DNA of 64,000 bases from Candidatus Latescibacterota bacterium (GTDB lineage: Bacteria > Latescibacterota > UBA2968 > UBA8231): positions 1-64,000 of the forward strand of contig JADZBP010000026.1 of assembly GCA_020852055.1 (NCBI GenBank). The letters run 5' to 3'. The position numbers and the translations under genes were made by a program. This document shows positions 18,822 through 28,103 of the stretch, piece by piece. Position 1 is the stretch's first letter. Every line of letters begins with the position of its first letter. The notes beneath the pieces are model-generated. The model was not told the DNA's origin, made no database searches, and saw nothing but the letters and a program-made list of their open reading frames with translations.

Positions 18822-19991
18822 TCACCTCTCGTCGGCGGAAGGAGCGGGGTCGAGCAGGGCCAGGTCGTCGCGGTGGATCACCTCCACCGGAGGGCGCCCC
18901 AGGAGTTGTTCGATCTCGGCGGAGTGTTTGCCGAGGATCTGGCGCAGTTCAGCAGCGGCGTAACGACTCAGACCGCGGGCAATCTCCTCGCCGGCTTCGT
19001 TCTCAACCCGGATTGCCTCGCCGGCCACAAAATCCCCTTTGCAGGCCACCACCCCCACTGGCAGCAGGCTCTTGCCCCGGGAGATCAGGGCGCGTTGAGC
19101 GCCCCGATCGATAACCACGGTGCCGGCGCAATGGGAGGCAAAAGCGATCCAGCGCTTACGGCTCTGCAGGCGTTTATGGTCCGGGGTGAAGAGGGTGCCC
19201 AGTTCGGCGCCCTCCATGATGTCCACCAGCCGGTGCTTGCGGGCGTGGGCAATGAGGGCCATCTCGCCGCAGGTGGTCAGGAGCCGGGCAGCCTGCAGCT
19301 TGGTGGCCATGCCGCCGCGCCCCACCTTGCTGGCCGAGCGGCCCACCAGGGCGTCGAGGCGTGGATCGGCGCCCTCGACCTGACTGAGGACCTCGCCCCC
19401 CGTCGCCCCCGGGGTATAAGCCGAGTACAGGCCGTCGACATCGGAAAGCAGGATCAGCAATTGGGCCTGGATCATGTTGGCCACGTACGCGGCCAGCACG
19501 TCGTTGTCGCCGATGGCCCGCTTCAGTTCGGCTACCCCCACGCTGTCGTTCTCGTTGATGATGGGCACGGCTCCGTAGGAAAAGAGCTGGCGGAAGGTGT
19601 TCTTCAGATTTAGGTAGCGGCGGCGGCTGTCGAGGATGTCCTCGGCGGTCAGGAGCACCTGGCCGATGATCACCCCGTGTTTCTTGAAGAGCCCCTCGTA
19701 GGTGTGCATCAGCAGATTCTGGCCCACGGCGGCCAGGGCCTGCAGTTCGGCCACGCTGCGGGGGCGGGCCTCCAGGCCGACGCGACCCATGCCCGAGGCC
19801 ACAGCCCCCGACGAGACCAGTGCCACCTCCAGGCCGCGCTGGCGCAGGGCCACCACCTCGCGCACCAGCTTGGCCATCACCCGCCGGTCCAGGGCCCAGG
19901 TGGCGGTGGTCAGGCTGCTGCTGCCGATCTTGATCACCACCCGCTTCACCTGGCGCAGGCGGGTGCGGCGGCTATCAGTGAGGGGCGGCAT
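18822..19991 (-). CDS. proB: glutamate 5-kinase with PUA domain
   Basis: This 389-residue amino acid kinase catalyses the first step of proline synthesis. It opens KRVVIKIGSSSLT (phosphate loop) and contains VSSGAVASGMGRVG, NENDSVG and SDVDGLYSAYTPG typical of ProB. A C-terminal PUA domain (about residues 290-370) is present as in E. coli ProB. It is followed after 4 bases by the ftsB-like gene and preceded by hisF. proC lies three genes upstream, but no proA is seen in the window. Confidence 0.95.
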   Translation of the reverse strand: MPPLTDSRRTRLRQVKRVVIKIGSSSLTTATWALDRRVMAKLVREVVALRQRGLEVALVSSGAVASGMGRVGLEARPRSVAELQALAAVGQNLLMHTYEGLFKKHGVIIGQVLLTAEDILDSRRRYLNLKNTFRQLFSYGAVPIINENDSVGVAELKRAIGDNDVLAAYVANMIQAQLLILLSDVDGLYSAYTPGATGGEVLSQVEGADPRLDALVGRSASKVGRGGMATKLQAARLLTTCGEMALIAHARKHRLVDIMEGAELGTLFTPDHKRLQSRKRWIAFASHCAGTVVIDRGAQRALISRGKSLLPVGVVACKGDFVAGEAIRVENEAGEEIARGLSRYAAAELRQILGKHSAEIEQLLGRPPVEVIHRDDLALLDPAPSADER

Positions 19992-19994
19992 GGC

Positions 19995-20768
19995 TCACTC
20001 CCGGATCACCACCCCGCGCGCCTTGAGGTATTCCTTGACCTGGGGGATGGTGTACTCGCCAAAATGGAAGATGGAGGCAGCCAGGGCGGCGCTGGCTTTG
20101 CCTTCGGTGAGCACCTGGTAGATGTGCTCCGGGTTGCCGCAGCCCCCCGAGGCCACCACCGGCACCCGCACCCGTTCGGCCACAGCGCGGTTGAGGGGGA
20201 TGTCGTACCCGTCATGGGTGCCGTCGGCGTCGATGCTGTTGATCACCAGTTCGCCGGCCCCGCGGTCCACCAGTTCCTCGACCCATTCGAGGGCGTCGCG
20301 GCCGGTGGGCTTGCGGCCGCCGTTGACGTAGACCTCCCAAGAGAGGGCTTGGCCCTCGGCGGCGGGTCGGCGCAGGGCGTCGATGGCCCCGACGATACAC
20401 TGGCTGCCGAAGCTCTCGGCCCCCTGGCGGATCAGGTCGGGGTTGGCCACGGCCGCCGAGTTGATCGAGACCTTGTCCGAGCCGCTCTTGAGCAGGACCC
20501 GGATATCCTCGAAGGTGCGGATGCCGCCGCCTACGGTGAAGGGGATGAAGACCTGCTCCGAGACCTTGTCCACCAGGTCACGGACGATGGCCCGGCCTTC
20601 GGCAGAGGCGGTGATGTCGTAGAAGACCAGCTCGTCGGCCCCGTCGTGGTCGTAACGCAGGGCCAGCTCTACGGGATCGCCGGCGTCGCGATCGGCGGAG
20701 AATTTGACGCCGCGCACGTTGCGGCCGGCCTTGACGTCGAGGCAGGGGATGATGCGTTTGGCCAGCAT
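19995..20768 (-). CDS. hisF: imidazole glycerol phosphate synthase subunit HisF
   Basis: This 257-residue TIM barrel cyclase makes imidazole glycerol phosphate from PRFAR and ammonia. It opens [15 protein letters not shown] with the catalytic aspartate near residue 11. The second catalytic aspartate is in [13 protein letters not shown], and GGGI and SGGCG are phosphate loops. hisH lies 5 bases upstream, so the heterodimer subunits are encoded together; the other his genes are not nearby. Confidence 0.96.
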   Translation of the reverse strand: MLAKRIIPCLDVKAGRNVRGVKFSADRDAGDPVELALRYDHDGADELVFYDITASAEGRAIVRDLVDKVSEQVFIPFTVGGGIRTFEDIRVLLKSGSDKVSINSAAVANPDLIRQGAESFGSQCIVGAIDALRRPAAEGQALSWEVYVNGGRKPTGRDALEWVEELVDRGAGELVINSIDADGTHDGYDIPLNRAVAERVRVPVVASGGCGNPEHIYQVLTEGKASAALAASIFHFGEYTIPQVKEYLKARGVVIRE

Positions 20769-20772
20769 GGGT

Positions 20773-21375
20773 TCAGTTCAACCTCGCGAAGTTCTCGAGT
20801 ATCTTGAGCCCGGGCTGCTGGCTCTTCTCGGGGTGGAACTGGACCCCGAAGAGGTGGTCGCGCGCAGCGACGGAGGTGTACTCCAGGCCGTACTCGGTGG
20901 TGCCGGCCACATCGGCCGGGCGTTCCGCATCCACATAGTAGGAGTGGACAAAGTAGAAGAAGCTCTGGTCCTTCACCCCCGCCAGGACGCTCACTGGTTG
21001 CTTGATCACCACCTGATTCCAGCCGATCTGGGGCACCCGCTCGTCGGGGGGGAAACGCCGGACCTTGCCCGGCAGCAGCCCCAATCCAGGATGGGTTCCC
21101 ATTTCCTCGCTCTCGGCAAACATCAACTGCAGCCCCACGCAGATGCCCAGGAAAGGCTTGCCTTGTTTGATACCCCGCAGCAGGGGATCGACCCAGCCGC
21201 GTTCGTGCAGGTTGCGCATCGCATCGCCGAAGGCCGCGTCCCCGGGCAGAACCAGGTGGCTGGCGGCATCCAGGTGGTCGGGATTTTCGCAGATGGAGGC
21301 CGAAAAGCCGAGGTGCTCGAAGGCTTTCTGCACGCTGCGCAGATTGCCCATGCCATAATCGACGATGGCGATCAT
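20773..21375 (-). CDS. hisH: imidazole glycerol phosphate synthase glutaminase subunit HisH
   Basis: This 200-residue class I glutamine amidotransferase delivers ammonia to HisF. The catalytic cysteine is in [12 protein letters not shown] and the His-Glu pair in GVQFHPEKS. It starts [14 protein letters not shown], the typical HisH opening. Its ATG overlaps the proC stop by 4 bases (ATGA), and hisF follows after a 4-base gap. Confidence 0.96.
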   Translation of the reverse strand: MIAIVDYGMGNLRSVQKAFEHLGFSASICENPDHLDAASHLVLPGDAAFGDAMRNLHERGWVDPLLRGIKQGKPFLGICVGLQLMFAESEEMGTHPGLGLLPGKVRRFPPDERVPQIGWNQVVIKQPVSVLAGVKDQSFFYFVHSYYVDAERPADVAGTTEYGLEYTSVAARDHLFGVQFHPEKSQQPGLKILENFARLN

Positions 21376-22184
21376 GGTTTGCCCAGCTGTATCGAGCGCT
21401 CGGTGGCGGCCTGCACCGCGCTGATCAGGGCATCGCGCAGGCCCTTCTCCTCGAGTTTGTGCAGGCCGGCGATGGTGGTTCCACCCGGCGAAGTGACCTG
21501 GTCGCGCAGGATGGCAGGGTGTTGCCCGCTTTCGAGGACCATGCGGGCGGCGCCCAGGGCGGTCTGGGCGGCCAACTTGAGGGCCACCTCCCGGCTCAGG
21601 CCCATGCGCACCCCGCCGTCGGCCAGGGCCTCTATTACAGTATAGATATAAGCGGGTCCGCTGCCCGAAAGGCCGGTGACGGCGTCCATCTGGTATTCAC
21701 CTACCAGCACAGTACTGCCCACCTGATCAAAAATGGCACGCACCAGATCGACCTGTGCCGGTGTGGCATGCCGGCCGCCGCAGACCCCGGAAGCGGCGGC
21801 CCCCAACTGGGCCAGGGTTTGGGGCATGACCCGAACCACCGGAACCGACGCCTCCAACTGCGATTCGATGGCGGCGGTGTTCACCCCGGCCATGATCGAG
21901 ACCAGAATCTGGTCGGGACGCAGGTGCTCTTTTACTAGTTGAAATAAGGCGGGAGCGCTCTGCGGTTTGACCCCGAGGACCACCACCTGCTGGCCGAGGA
22001 TGGCGTCTTCGGCCTGGGTGCTGGTGCGCACGCCCAACTGGCGCAGGGGTTGGAGCACGGCGTCGCGCAGATCAGTGGCGGTCAACTGGGCAGGGCGGAT
22101 GTGCCCCGCCGCGACCAACCCACTGATCAGTGCGCCGCCCATGTTGCCGGCGCCGATGACGCCAATCCTGCATTCTTCAGTCAT
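21372..22184 (-). CDS. proC: pyrroline-5-carboxylate reductase
   Basis: This 270-residue enzyme reduces pyrroline-5-carboxylate to proline with NAD(P)H. It has the Rossmann opening IGVIGAGNMGGALISGL. The C-terminal dimerisation and substrate domain carries TGLSGSGPAYIY and the signature DQVTSPGGTTIAGL. It is the first gene of the long minus-strand series, and its 3' end overlaps hisH by 4 bases. Confidence 0.95.
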   Translation of the reverse strand: MTEECRIGVIGAGNMGGALISGLVAAGHIRPAQLTATDLRDAVLQPLRQLGVRTSTQAEDAILGQQVVVLGVKPQSAPALFQLVKEHLRPDQILVSIMAGVNTAAIESQLEASVPVVRVMPQTLAQLGAAASGVCGGRHATPAQVDLVRAIFDQVGSTVLVGEYQMDAVTGLSGSGPAYIYTVIEALADGGVRMGLSREVALKLAAQTALGAARMVLESGQHPAILRDQVTSPGGTTIAGLHKLEEKGLRDALISAVQAATERSIQLGKP

Positions 22185-22482
22185 AAGATGTTCTGCGTTA
22201 GACGGGGAAGTTGCGAGTGATTTTAAGATAGATCACCGGCACAAAACGTGCAATTTATGCTTGACGAATTTGACTGTATGATGGTATCTTACACAAAACA
22301 GTAACACATGCATTGCGTTTTTAGGGGGAGCAATGACACGATGCGCAGAATCTACTGGGAGGGGGTGATCATCCGAGCGTAGACCGGGATACCTGTCAGT
22401 TGTTTCAGATCACGGCCTAAGATCGTTTGATGATCATCCAGGATTCAAACAGCGCATAACAAAAAAACGAGGAGAATAGATC
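22185..22482. other. divergent intergenic region between proC and the H1-like gene
   Basis: These 298 bases hold one good plus-strand sigma-70-like promoter (listed separately) and a leader of roughly 185 bases. Within the leader a GGGGGAGCA site precedes an ATG at 22332 opening an 11-codon frame ending at 22367, a possible leader peptide but weakly supported. TGATCATCC occurs twice (near 22369 and 22433). No further gene is seen. Confidence 0.4.
22261..22290 (+). promoter_or_regulatory. sigma-70-like promoter for the H1-like/SWIB genes
   Basis: TTGACG (22261-22266) and TATCTT (22285-22290) are separated by 18 bases in an AT-rich patch within an otherwise GC-rich region, oriented towards the Lys/Ala-rich genes. 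The implied transcription start near 22297 leaves a leader of about 185 bases. Confidence 0.5.
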
Positions 22483-22662
22483 ATGGCAGCAAAGAAGAAA
22501 GCCGCTCCGAAGAAGGCTGCTCCGAAGAAGGCCACTGCGAAGAAGGCTGCTCCGAAGAAGGCCGCTGCGAAGAAGGCTGCTCCGAAGAAGGCCGCTGCGA
22601 AGAAGGCTGCTCCGAAGAAGGCCGCTCCCAAGAAGAAGGCCGCAGCCAAGAAGAAGAAGTAA
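22483..22662 (+). CDS. histone H1-like Lys/Ala/Pro-rich small protein
   Basis: This 59-residue protein is made almost entirely of K-K-A-A-P and K-K-A-A-A pentads (M-A-A-K-K-K-A-A-P-K-K...) and ends in a poly-lysine. An ACGAGGAGAA ribosome binding site lies upstream of the ATG. It has no globular domain. The composition is that of the C-terminal tail of histone H1 and of bacterial H1-like proteins (Hc1/AlgP type), which bind DNA non-specifically. It is 13 bases upstream of the SWIB-domain gene, whose N-terminal tail has the same repeats, so the two probably act together on the nucleoid. Function is inferred from composition only. Confidence 0.75.
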   Translation: MAAKKKAAPKKAAPKKATAKKAAPKKAAAKKAAPKKAAAKKAAPKKAAPKKKAAAKKKK

Positions 22663-22830
22663 GGAGAGAATCGAGATGGCCAAGCAAAAGGCTGCTCCGA
22701 AGAAGAAAGCGGCGGCCCCGAAGAAGGCGGCCCCGAAGAAGGCTGCTCCGAAGAAGGCAGCCCCCAAGAAAGCGGCGGCCCCGAAGAAGGCAGCCCCCAA
22801 GAAAGCGGCGGCCCCGAAGAAGGCCAAGGC
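22490..22830. repeat. AAGAAGG-CTGCTCCG type coding repeats
   Basis: Tandem 15-base units (variants of GCTGCTCCGAAGAAG) run through the whole first gene and the first 50 codons of the second. They encode Lys-Lys-Ala-Ala-Pro/Ala pentads. They remain in frame across both genes, which indicates duplication of a tail module rather than a non-coding satellite. Confidence 0.85.
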
Positions 22831-23086
22831 TAAGCGCAAGCCGAATCCTTCCTTCATGAAGCCCCTACAGCCCTCAGCGGTGCTAGCCGCTGTTGTGGGC
22901 AGCAAAGGTCTCCCCCGCACGCAGGTCGTCAAGAAACTCTGGGAGTACATCAGAAAACACGGCCTGCAGGATTCCCAGAACAAGCGCATGATCAACGCCG
23001 ACGACAAGCTCAAGCCCGTTTTCGACGGCAAGAAGCAGGTGAGCATGTTCGATATGACCAAACTGGTCAATAAGCATTTGAGCTGA
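22676..23086 (+). CDS. SWIB/MDM2-domain protein with histone H1-like N-terminal tail
   Basis: This 136-residue protein starts at an ATG with an AAGGAGAG site. Residues 1-55 are a disordered Lys/Ala/Pro tail. Residues about 58-136 form a SWIB domain: NPSFMKPLQPSAVLAAVVG, then RTQVVKKLWEYIRKHGLQD, NKRMINADDKLKPVF and a closing MFDMTKLVNKHL. SWIB domains are typical of eukaryotic chromatin remodelling and MDM2 proteins and occur in chlamydiae and some other bacteria as small or topoisomerase-fused proteins. A DNA-associated, nucleoid-organising role is likely, but the target is unknown. A strong terminator follows. Confidence 0.9.
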   Translation: MAKQKAAPKKKAAAPKKAAPKKAAPKKAAPKKAAAPKKAAPKKAAAPKKAKAKRKPNPSFMKPLQPSAVLAAVVGSKGLPRTQVVKKLWEYIRKHGLQDSQNKRMINADDKLKPVFDGKKQVSMFDMTKLVNKHLS

Positions 23087-23116
23087 TCAGCGCCCTACTG
23101 CGCTCGTGTCGCAAAA

Positions 23117-23159
23117 GAAGGGGGTTCCCTCTCCGCGGGGGAAGCCCTTCTTTTTTTTT
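23117..23159 (+). terminator. rho-independent terminator after the SWIB gene
   Basis: GAAGGG and CCCTTC enclose an inner TTCCC/GGGAA stem, followed by nine T residues and a further T-rich stretch. It ends the H1-like/SWIB transcript and separates it from carA. Confidence 0.85.
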
Positions 23160-23179
23160 GTCTTTTTCCTTAGGTTTAC

Positions 23180-23199
23180 AACTCCACTTAACAGGAGTT
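23180..23199 (+). promoter_or_regulatory. hairpin covering the carA ribosome binding site
   Basis: AACTCC (23180-23185) pairs with GGAGTT (23194-23199) across an 8-base loop. The right arm is the AGGAG Shine-Dalgarno of carA, whose ATG is at 23207. Such a six-pair hairpin could dampen translation, but it is short and may be coincidental. Confidence 0.3.
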
Positions 23200-23206
23200 T
23201 GGCGGG

Positions 23207-24289
23207 ATGAAAGCGCTTGTCGCCCTTGCCGATGGCACGGTGTTCCGGGGAAGCTCTGTGGGCGCCACTGGCGAGACCTTGGGAGAGATGGTCTTCAATA
23301 CCAGTATGACCGGGTATCAGGAGATTCTCACCGACCCTTCCTATGCCGGCCAGATGGTCACCATGACCTACCCGCTGATCGGCAATTACGGGGTCAACGC
23401 CGAGGACGAAGAGTCGGCGCGGCCGCAGGTGCGCGGCTTTCTGGTCAAGGAGTGTTGCCGGCGGCCCAGTAACCGGCGCGCCACCCAGAGTTTGCCCGAC
23501 TACCTGGAGGCCAACGGGGTCATTGCCGTGGAGGGCATCGATACCCGACAGCTGACCCGCCGGGTGCGCATCCACGGGGTGATGAACGCCGCCATCTCCA
23601 CCGAAGATCTCGACCCGGAGAGTCTGGTGGCCAAGGCCCGCAACTGGGCCGGTCTCGAAGGCTTGGACCTGGTGCGGGAAGTGAGTTGTGCCACGTCCTA
23701 CGAGGTCAGTCCGCCGGCGCCGCGCTTTCACGTGGTGGCCTTCGACTACGGCATCAAGCGCAATATCATCCGCAAACTAGTCGAGGAAGGCTGCCGGGTG
23801 ACGGTGGTTCCGGCCACCACCACCGCCGAGGAAGCCCTGGCGCTCAAGCCGGATGGCATCTTCCTGTCGAATGGACCAGGCGACCCGCGCCCGCTGCACT
23901 ACGCCATCGATACCTGCAAGAAACTGATCGGCACCCGGCCCATTTTCGGCATCTGCCTGGGGCACGAGATCCTGGGCCTGGCCTTCGGGGCGGAGATCTT
24001 CCACCTCAAGTTCGGGCATCGGGGCGGCAATCAGCCGATCAAAGAAGCGGCCACCGGCCGCATCCTGATCACTGCCGAGAACCATGGTTGGGGTATCGCT
24101 ACCGAAAGCCTGCCCTCCTGCCTGGAGTCCACCCGGGTGAATCTCAATGACGGCTGTATCGAGGGCATGCACCACAAGGAACTGCCGATCTTCTCGATCC
24201 AGTGCCACCCGGAGGCATCGCCCGGGCCGCACGACAGCTTCCATCTCTTTCGCTACTTCACCGAATTGATGGCAAAACACGCCGCTTGA
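23207..24289 (+). CDS. carA: carbamoyl-phosphate synthase small subunit
   Basis: This 360-residue glutaminase subunit supplies ammonia to CarB for arginine and pyrimidine synthesis. The N-terminal CarA domain (FRGSSVGATGETLGEMVFNTSMTGYQEILTDPSY) is followed by the class I amidotransferase domain, with catalytic Cys in FGICLGHEILG and the His-Glu pair in QCHPEASPGP. Length is normal. It starts after a terminator, so it has its own promoter. carB is not adjacent: an Ldh-family dehydrogenase follows after 10 bases. Confidence 0.96.
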   Translation: MKALVALADGTVFRGSSVGATGETLGEMVFNTSMTGYQEILTDPSYAGQMVTMTYPLIGNYGVNAEDEESARPQVRGFLVKECCRRPSNRRATQSLPDYLEANGVIAVEGIDTRQLTRRVRIHGVMNAAISTEDLDPESLVAKARNWAGLEGLDLVREVSCATSYEVSPPAPRFHVVAFDYGIKRNIIRKLVEEGCRVTVVPATTTAEEALALKPDGIFLSNGPGDPRPLHYAIDTCKKLIGTRPIFGICLGHEILGLAFGAEIFHLKFGHRGGNQPIKEAATGRILITAENHGWGIATESLPSCLESTRVNLNDGCIEGMHHKELPIFSIQCHPEASPGPHDSFHLFRYFTELMAKHAA

Positions 24290-24299
24290 GGTCGATGCC

Positions 24300-25343
24300 A
24301 TGCCTGTAGTCCGCCAGGAAGTGCTGCGCCAGTACGCCTTCGAGATCTTCAAGGCCACCGGCATCCCCGCGGCCGACGCCCGTATCGTCAGCGACCATCT
24401 AGTCGATAGCCAGTTGGCCGGCCACGACTCCCACGGCACCTGGTTCATCCCCAGCTACGCCCAGGGCATGAAGAAGAACTACGTGCGCTGGGAGGAGCGG
24501 CAGGTGGTGCGCGAAAACCCCGCGCTGACCATCCTCGACTGCAAGGGTGGCAACGGCATCGTGGCGGTGAGCCGCGCCCTGGAACTGGCGGCAGCCAAGG
24601 CGCGCGCCGCTACCTTTGGTTTTGTAGGGTTGCACAACCTCACCCATATCGGGCGCCTGGGCGATTACCCGCCGCGCCTGGCCCAGCAGGGTTTGTTGGG
24701 CATGGTCTGGCTCAATGGCGGTGGTCTCTTCATGACCCCCTTTGGCAGCGCCGACCGCCGGCTGCGGCCCGAACCCATCGCTTTTGCCGCGCCGCGCCGC
24801 CAGGGGGCGCCCTTCATGCTGGATATGACCATGACCACGGTGGCCGGCGGCAAGATCGAGCAGAAGCTCATCCGCGACCAACCTCTTCCTGAGGGCTGGG
24901 TCATCGATCAGCAGGGCAAGTGGGTCACCGATGGCCAGCGCTATCGCAACGCCGAGGAGACCGGGGTGCCGCCCCTGGGCGGGTTGCAGTTCGGGCACAA
25001 AGGGTACGGGCTGGCGATGATGGTCGAGATGCTGGTGGGCCCGCTTTCCCACGCCGGCTGCACCAAGGGCGACAAGGGCGGGGGCAACGGGGTGATGGTG
25101 CTGGCCATCGATATCTCGGCCTTCACCACGCTGGATAACTATGTGGATGAGGTGGAAGGCTTGGCCGAGTGGGTGTGTTCGGCCAAGCCGCTGCCGGGCT
25201 TCAACAAGGTTTATGCCCCCGGTGAGATCGAGGAGGAGACCCGCCAGCGCCGGCTGCGCGACGGCATCGATCTCGCCGAAAAGACCTGGGCCGAGATCGG
25301 CAAGACGGCAGCGGAACTGGGTGTGGCGATACCGCAGGTGTGA
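24300..25343 (+). CDS. Ldh family (malate/L-lactate-type) NAD(P) dehydrogenase
   Basis: This 347-residue protein belongs to the Ldh_2 family (malate, L-sulfolactate, ureidoglycolate and delta-1-piperideine-2-carboxylate reductases), which is distinct from the classic Rossmann malate dehydrogenase. Family motifs include AGHDSHGTW with the catalytic histidine, the SNC-loop equivalent [12 protein letters not shown], and [13 protein letters not shown]. The substrate is a 2-hydroxy or 2-keto acid that cannot be fixed from sequence. It is 10 bases downstream of carA and followed by a terminator; the convergent UxaA-type gene also suggests hydroxy-acid metabolism. Confidence 0.88.
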   Translation: MPVVRQEVLRQYAFEIFKATGIPAADARIVSDHLVDSQLAGHDSHGTWFIPSYAQGMKKNYVRWEERQVVRENPALTILDCKGGNGIVAVSRALELAAAKARAATFGFVGLHNLTHIGRLGDYPPRLAQQGLLGMVWLNGGGLFMTPFGSADRRLRPEPIAFAAPRRQGAPFMLDMTMTTVAGGKIEQKLIRDQPLPEGWVIDQQGKWVTDGQRYRNAEETGVPPLGGLQFGHKGYGLAMMVEMLVGPLSHAGCTKGDKGGGNGVMVLAIDISAFTTLDNYVDEVEGLAEWVCSAKPLPGFNKVYAPGEIEEETRQRRLRDGIDLAEKTWAEIGKTAAELGVAIPQV

Positions 25344-25364
25344 ACCGGCGGCAAGGAAAGGTAT

Positions 25365-25403
25365 GGGCCTCGACTCCGCAACAGAGTCGAGGCCCTTCTT
25401 GTT
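25365..25403 (+). terminator. rho-independent terminator after the Ldh-family gene
   Basis: A perfect 12-base stem GGGCCTCGACTC/GAGTCGAGGCCC with a seven-base loop is followed by TTCTTGTT. Its T tail touches the stop codon of the convergent UxaA-type gene. Confidence 0.85.
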
Positions 25404-28095
25404 ACATCGAAATCCCCAGCAATCCCCGGGTGATCTGGAAATCCGTGTTGCCCTGAGTCAGGGCTTTGGGGCTTTGGCGGCGCGAGGCGACGTCCATGAG
25501 CACCTGCAACAGTTGCTGGGCCCAGCCTGCCGCATCGCCTTCGAGGGCAAAGTCGAGATCGGCGCGGTAGGAGTGCAGGACCGGCGCGGTGGCGGAGACC
25601 TGGACCAGGGGCACCAGGGGATGCCCCTGCAGGGGATGCTCGCCGGCATGGGCCAGCAGCAGTTCCACTCCGGTGGCGCCCAGCCCGGTGAGGGTCTCCA
25701 CCCAGTGTTCGGTGGGGGTATCCATGATATAGAAGCCCGGGTTCTCGAAGGACTGGCCGTGGGCCAGAGCCGGGGTAGGCCGGCGTTCGCCCAGCACCGA
25801 CTCGGTGAAGACCGCAGACTTGAGCACCTCGGCGTTGGCTGGCACCACCACGGTGCCGCCGGCACTGACGATCCAGCGGGTGAGCCGGGCAAAAGCGGCG
25901 GCGGCTGGATCGGGCAGGGGGCCGGCGCTCAGCAGACCCAGGGACAGATACTCGATGCCGACCTGCTGGCTGGGGGGCGGGACCAGCTTGGCCAGGGCGC
26001 CGTCGAAAAAGGCCTCCACCCGCTCCAGGCTCTTCTCTATACCCCCGTCCATCTGCACACTGGCCCAGCCGAACTGGCCCGGGTCCACCCCCAGCTCTTC
26101 GAGGTGGGTGCGGAAGTAGTCGTTGTGGGTCTTCTCGCAGCCGTGTTCCAGGAGCAGGGCCGTCTTCACCAGTGGATGGGTGAGGTAACCGATGAGGGTG
26201 CGGCCGTACAGGCGTTCCGACATCCCGCCCGAGACCCCGCAGCCTTCGGTGTGCAGCAGGGTGGCGAAGCGCGAGATGCCCTGCTGCCGGCCCACCCCGC
26301 TGGCATTGAGCCGTTCGGCGGCCAGACGGGCTACCTGGGCGGCACATAGACTGGTGGGCAGGATCAGCCCCACCTGATCGGCGGCGTGGCTGGTCCCCAC
26401 CTGCAAAGCGGAGAAGGTAGCCTGGGGAATCTGGGGGTCCTGCTGGATGGGCAGTGGCTTGCCGTCGGGGTCCTCGGCGGCCAGTAACCCTTCGAGGCGG
26501 CTGGCATCCTGCTGCGGCCAGTTGCGCCAGACGGAGACCTGCGAGTGGCCGGCCCGTTCCCCGGCCGAGCGGGCGCCGGAGATCACCTTGAGGGTCAGGT
26601 TGAAGAGCTGGCGGCCCATCTCCTCCATGGGGGTGCCTTCGAGGTACGCGCCGGCATTGAAGTCCATGTCCTTTTTGAGCAACTGGAAACGCTCGCTGGT
26701 GGTCACCACCTTGATGGTGGGCACAAAGGGGAAGTTGGTGATCGAGCCGTTGCCGGTGGTGAAGTAGATCAGGTTGCACCCGGAGGCCACCTGCCCGGCG
26801 ATACCCTCCAGGTCGTTGCCCGGGCTGTCCATGAAGCAGTACCCCGGTTCGGGCATGGGCACCGCATAGTCGATGGCGTAGTCGAGGCGCACCTGCGGGT
26901 CGCGCTTGCGGGCGGCGCCGATGGACTTGAGGATGATGTTGTAGAGACCTCGGTACTTGTTCCCCCCCGAGGGATTACCCTCTGCCGAGGTGCCGTGCCA
27001 GGAGGCCCGCTCCTGGAAGCGGTTGACCATGTCGAGGAAACGGCGGGCCGTTTCCAGGTCGCGCACGTTCTCCAGCACATAACTCTCGGCGCCGATCAGC
27101 TCGTCGGTCTCGGCCAGGTTAGCGATGCCGCCGTGGCGTACCACTTCGCCGGCCACCCAGCCGATCAGCGGGTTGCCGGAAACCCCGGAAAAGGCATCCG
27201 AACCGCCGCACTGCAGGGCGATCTTCAGGCCGGCGAGCGGCTGCTGGGTACGCTGGACGCGGCTCACCGGGTCCAGCCACTCGTTGACGAGGCGCTCGCC
27301 TTCGGAAAGATGGGCCTGCAAGTCGCCGCTGAGGGAGAGGAAGCGGTGTGGCAGTTGATCGACGGGATAGCCGTGGGCGGCCAGGTAGTCCTGGAGCATG
27401 CGGTTGGTCACCGCCTCGGTGCCGTAGTCAACGGCCAGCACCGCGCCCACGTTGGGGTGCACCATCCATCCAGCCAGGGTGCGCAGCAGCAACTCCTGGT
27501 TGTTGGGGGTGGTGCTGGTGCCGCCCTCGGTGTGGCTCAGGGCCACCACCCCGTCGAAGGTATCGCCACTCTTGCCGCGGAAACGGTCGGCCAGCAGGCG
27601 CACAAAACTGGCGGTGCGCGAGGAGGTGCCGATGAGGGCGATATGGTTGCGGGTGCCGGTTCCCCGCGCTCCGCGGTCGTAGCCCATGAAGGTGCCCGGT
27701 TGGGCGTGAGGAGGCACCTGCTGGCCGGGGCGGAAGGTGTTTTCGTCGAGCTGGTGCTGGTGCATGTGGTCGGCAAAATTGGGACGCGCCGGCAGGGCGA
27801 AATCCAGCTGGCGGATGCGCAGGGCCTCGAGTACGCCGTGGTTGCAGACGTAGGCTCCGGGGGCGATGGGGGTCAGGGCCAGGCCAAAGGGTAATTCCCA
27901 CGAGAGCAGGGGCTGACCCGGCTCGATGGCCTGCACGGCAAAGCGGTGCCCCTCCAGCACGGTATGGTCGAGGGTGAAGGAGCGGTCCTGCCAGCGGATG
28001 AGGGTGCCGGCTTCCAGACGGCGGATGGCGATAGCCACATTGTCCCTGGGCATGGGGAGGCGGCCGATTTCGTCGAAGGCGAAGGTCTGCGGCAT
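25402..28095 (-). CDS. double-length UxaA/altronate dehydratase-family protein with SAF domain
   Basis: This 897-residue protein is nearly twice the family length (about 500). Residues about 14-95 form a SAF domain ([13 protein letters not shown]), as in the N-terminal part of altronate hydrolases. Residues about 140-520 are a first UxaA-like copy ([48 protein letters not shown]). Residues about 580-890 repeat the same order ([47 protein letters not shown]). The first copy has HTEGGT and DYGTEA where the second has HTEGCG and EHGCEK. The second has lost QCGGSD (reads GLLSAGPLP). The family dehydrates sugar acids such as altronate or galactarate in an Fe-dependent way. It precedes aroC's stop by 8 bases. 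Confidence 0.85.
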   Translation of the reverse strand: MPQTFAFDEIGRLPMPRDNVAIAIRRLEAGTLIRWQDRSFTLDHTVLEGHRFAVQAIEPGQPLLSWELPFGLALTPIAPGAYVCNHGVLEALRIRQLDFALPARPNFADHMHQHQLDENTFRPGQQVPPHAQPGTFMGYDRGARGTGTRNHIALIGTSSRTASFVRLLADRFRGKSGDTFDGVVALSHTEGGTSTTPNNQELLLRTLAGWMVHPNVGAVLAVDYGTEAVTNRMLQDYLAAHGYPVDQLPHRFLSLSGDLQAHLSEGERLVNEWLDPVSRVQRTQQPLAGLKIALQCGGSDAFSGVSGNPLIGWVAGEVVRHGGIANLAETDELIGAESYVLENVRDLETARRFLDMVNRFQERASWHGTSAEGNPSGGNKYRGLYNIILKSIGAARKRDPQVRLDYAIDYAVPMPEPGYCFMDSPGNDLEGIAGQVASGCNLIYFTTGNGSITNFPFVPTIKVVTTSERFQLLKKDMDFNAGAYLEGTPMEEMGRQLFNLTLKVISGARSAGERAGHSQVSVWRNWPQQDASRLEGLLAAEDPDGKPLPIQQDPQIPQATFSALQVGTSHAADQVGLILPTSLCAAQVARLAAERLNASGVGRQQGISRFATLLHTEGCGVSGGMSERLYGRTLIGYLTHPLVKTALLLEHGCEKTHNDYFRTHLEELGVDPGQFGWASVQMDGGIEKSLERVEAFFDGALAKLVPPPSQQVGIEYLSLGLLSAGPLPDPAAAAFARLTRWIVSAGGTVVVPANAEVLKSAVFTESVLGERRPTPALAHGQSFENPGFYIMDTPTEHWVETLTGLGATGVELLLAHAGEHPLQGHPLVPLVQVSATAPVLHSYRADLDFALEGDAAGWAQQLLQVLMDVASRRQSPKALTQGNTDFQITRGLLGISM

Positions 28096-28103
28096 ACGCT
28101 GTC

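Noticed and set aside
22332-22367. Eleven-codon leader peptide frame before the H1-like gene
   Set aside because: It has a ribosome-binding-like GGGGGAG, but there is no terminator/antiterminator pair or regulatory codon run to support it as a feature.
22417-23070. Minus-strand FGAAFF/SSLLRSGLL-type repetitive frames opposite the H1-like genes
   Set aside because: They merely translate the complement of the K-K-A-A-P repeats; the plus strand has ribosome binding sites and a SWIB domain.
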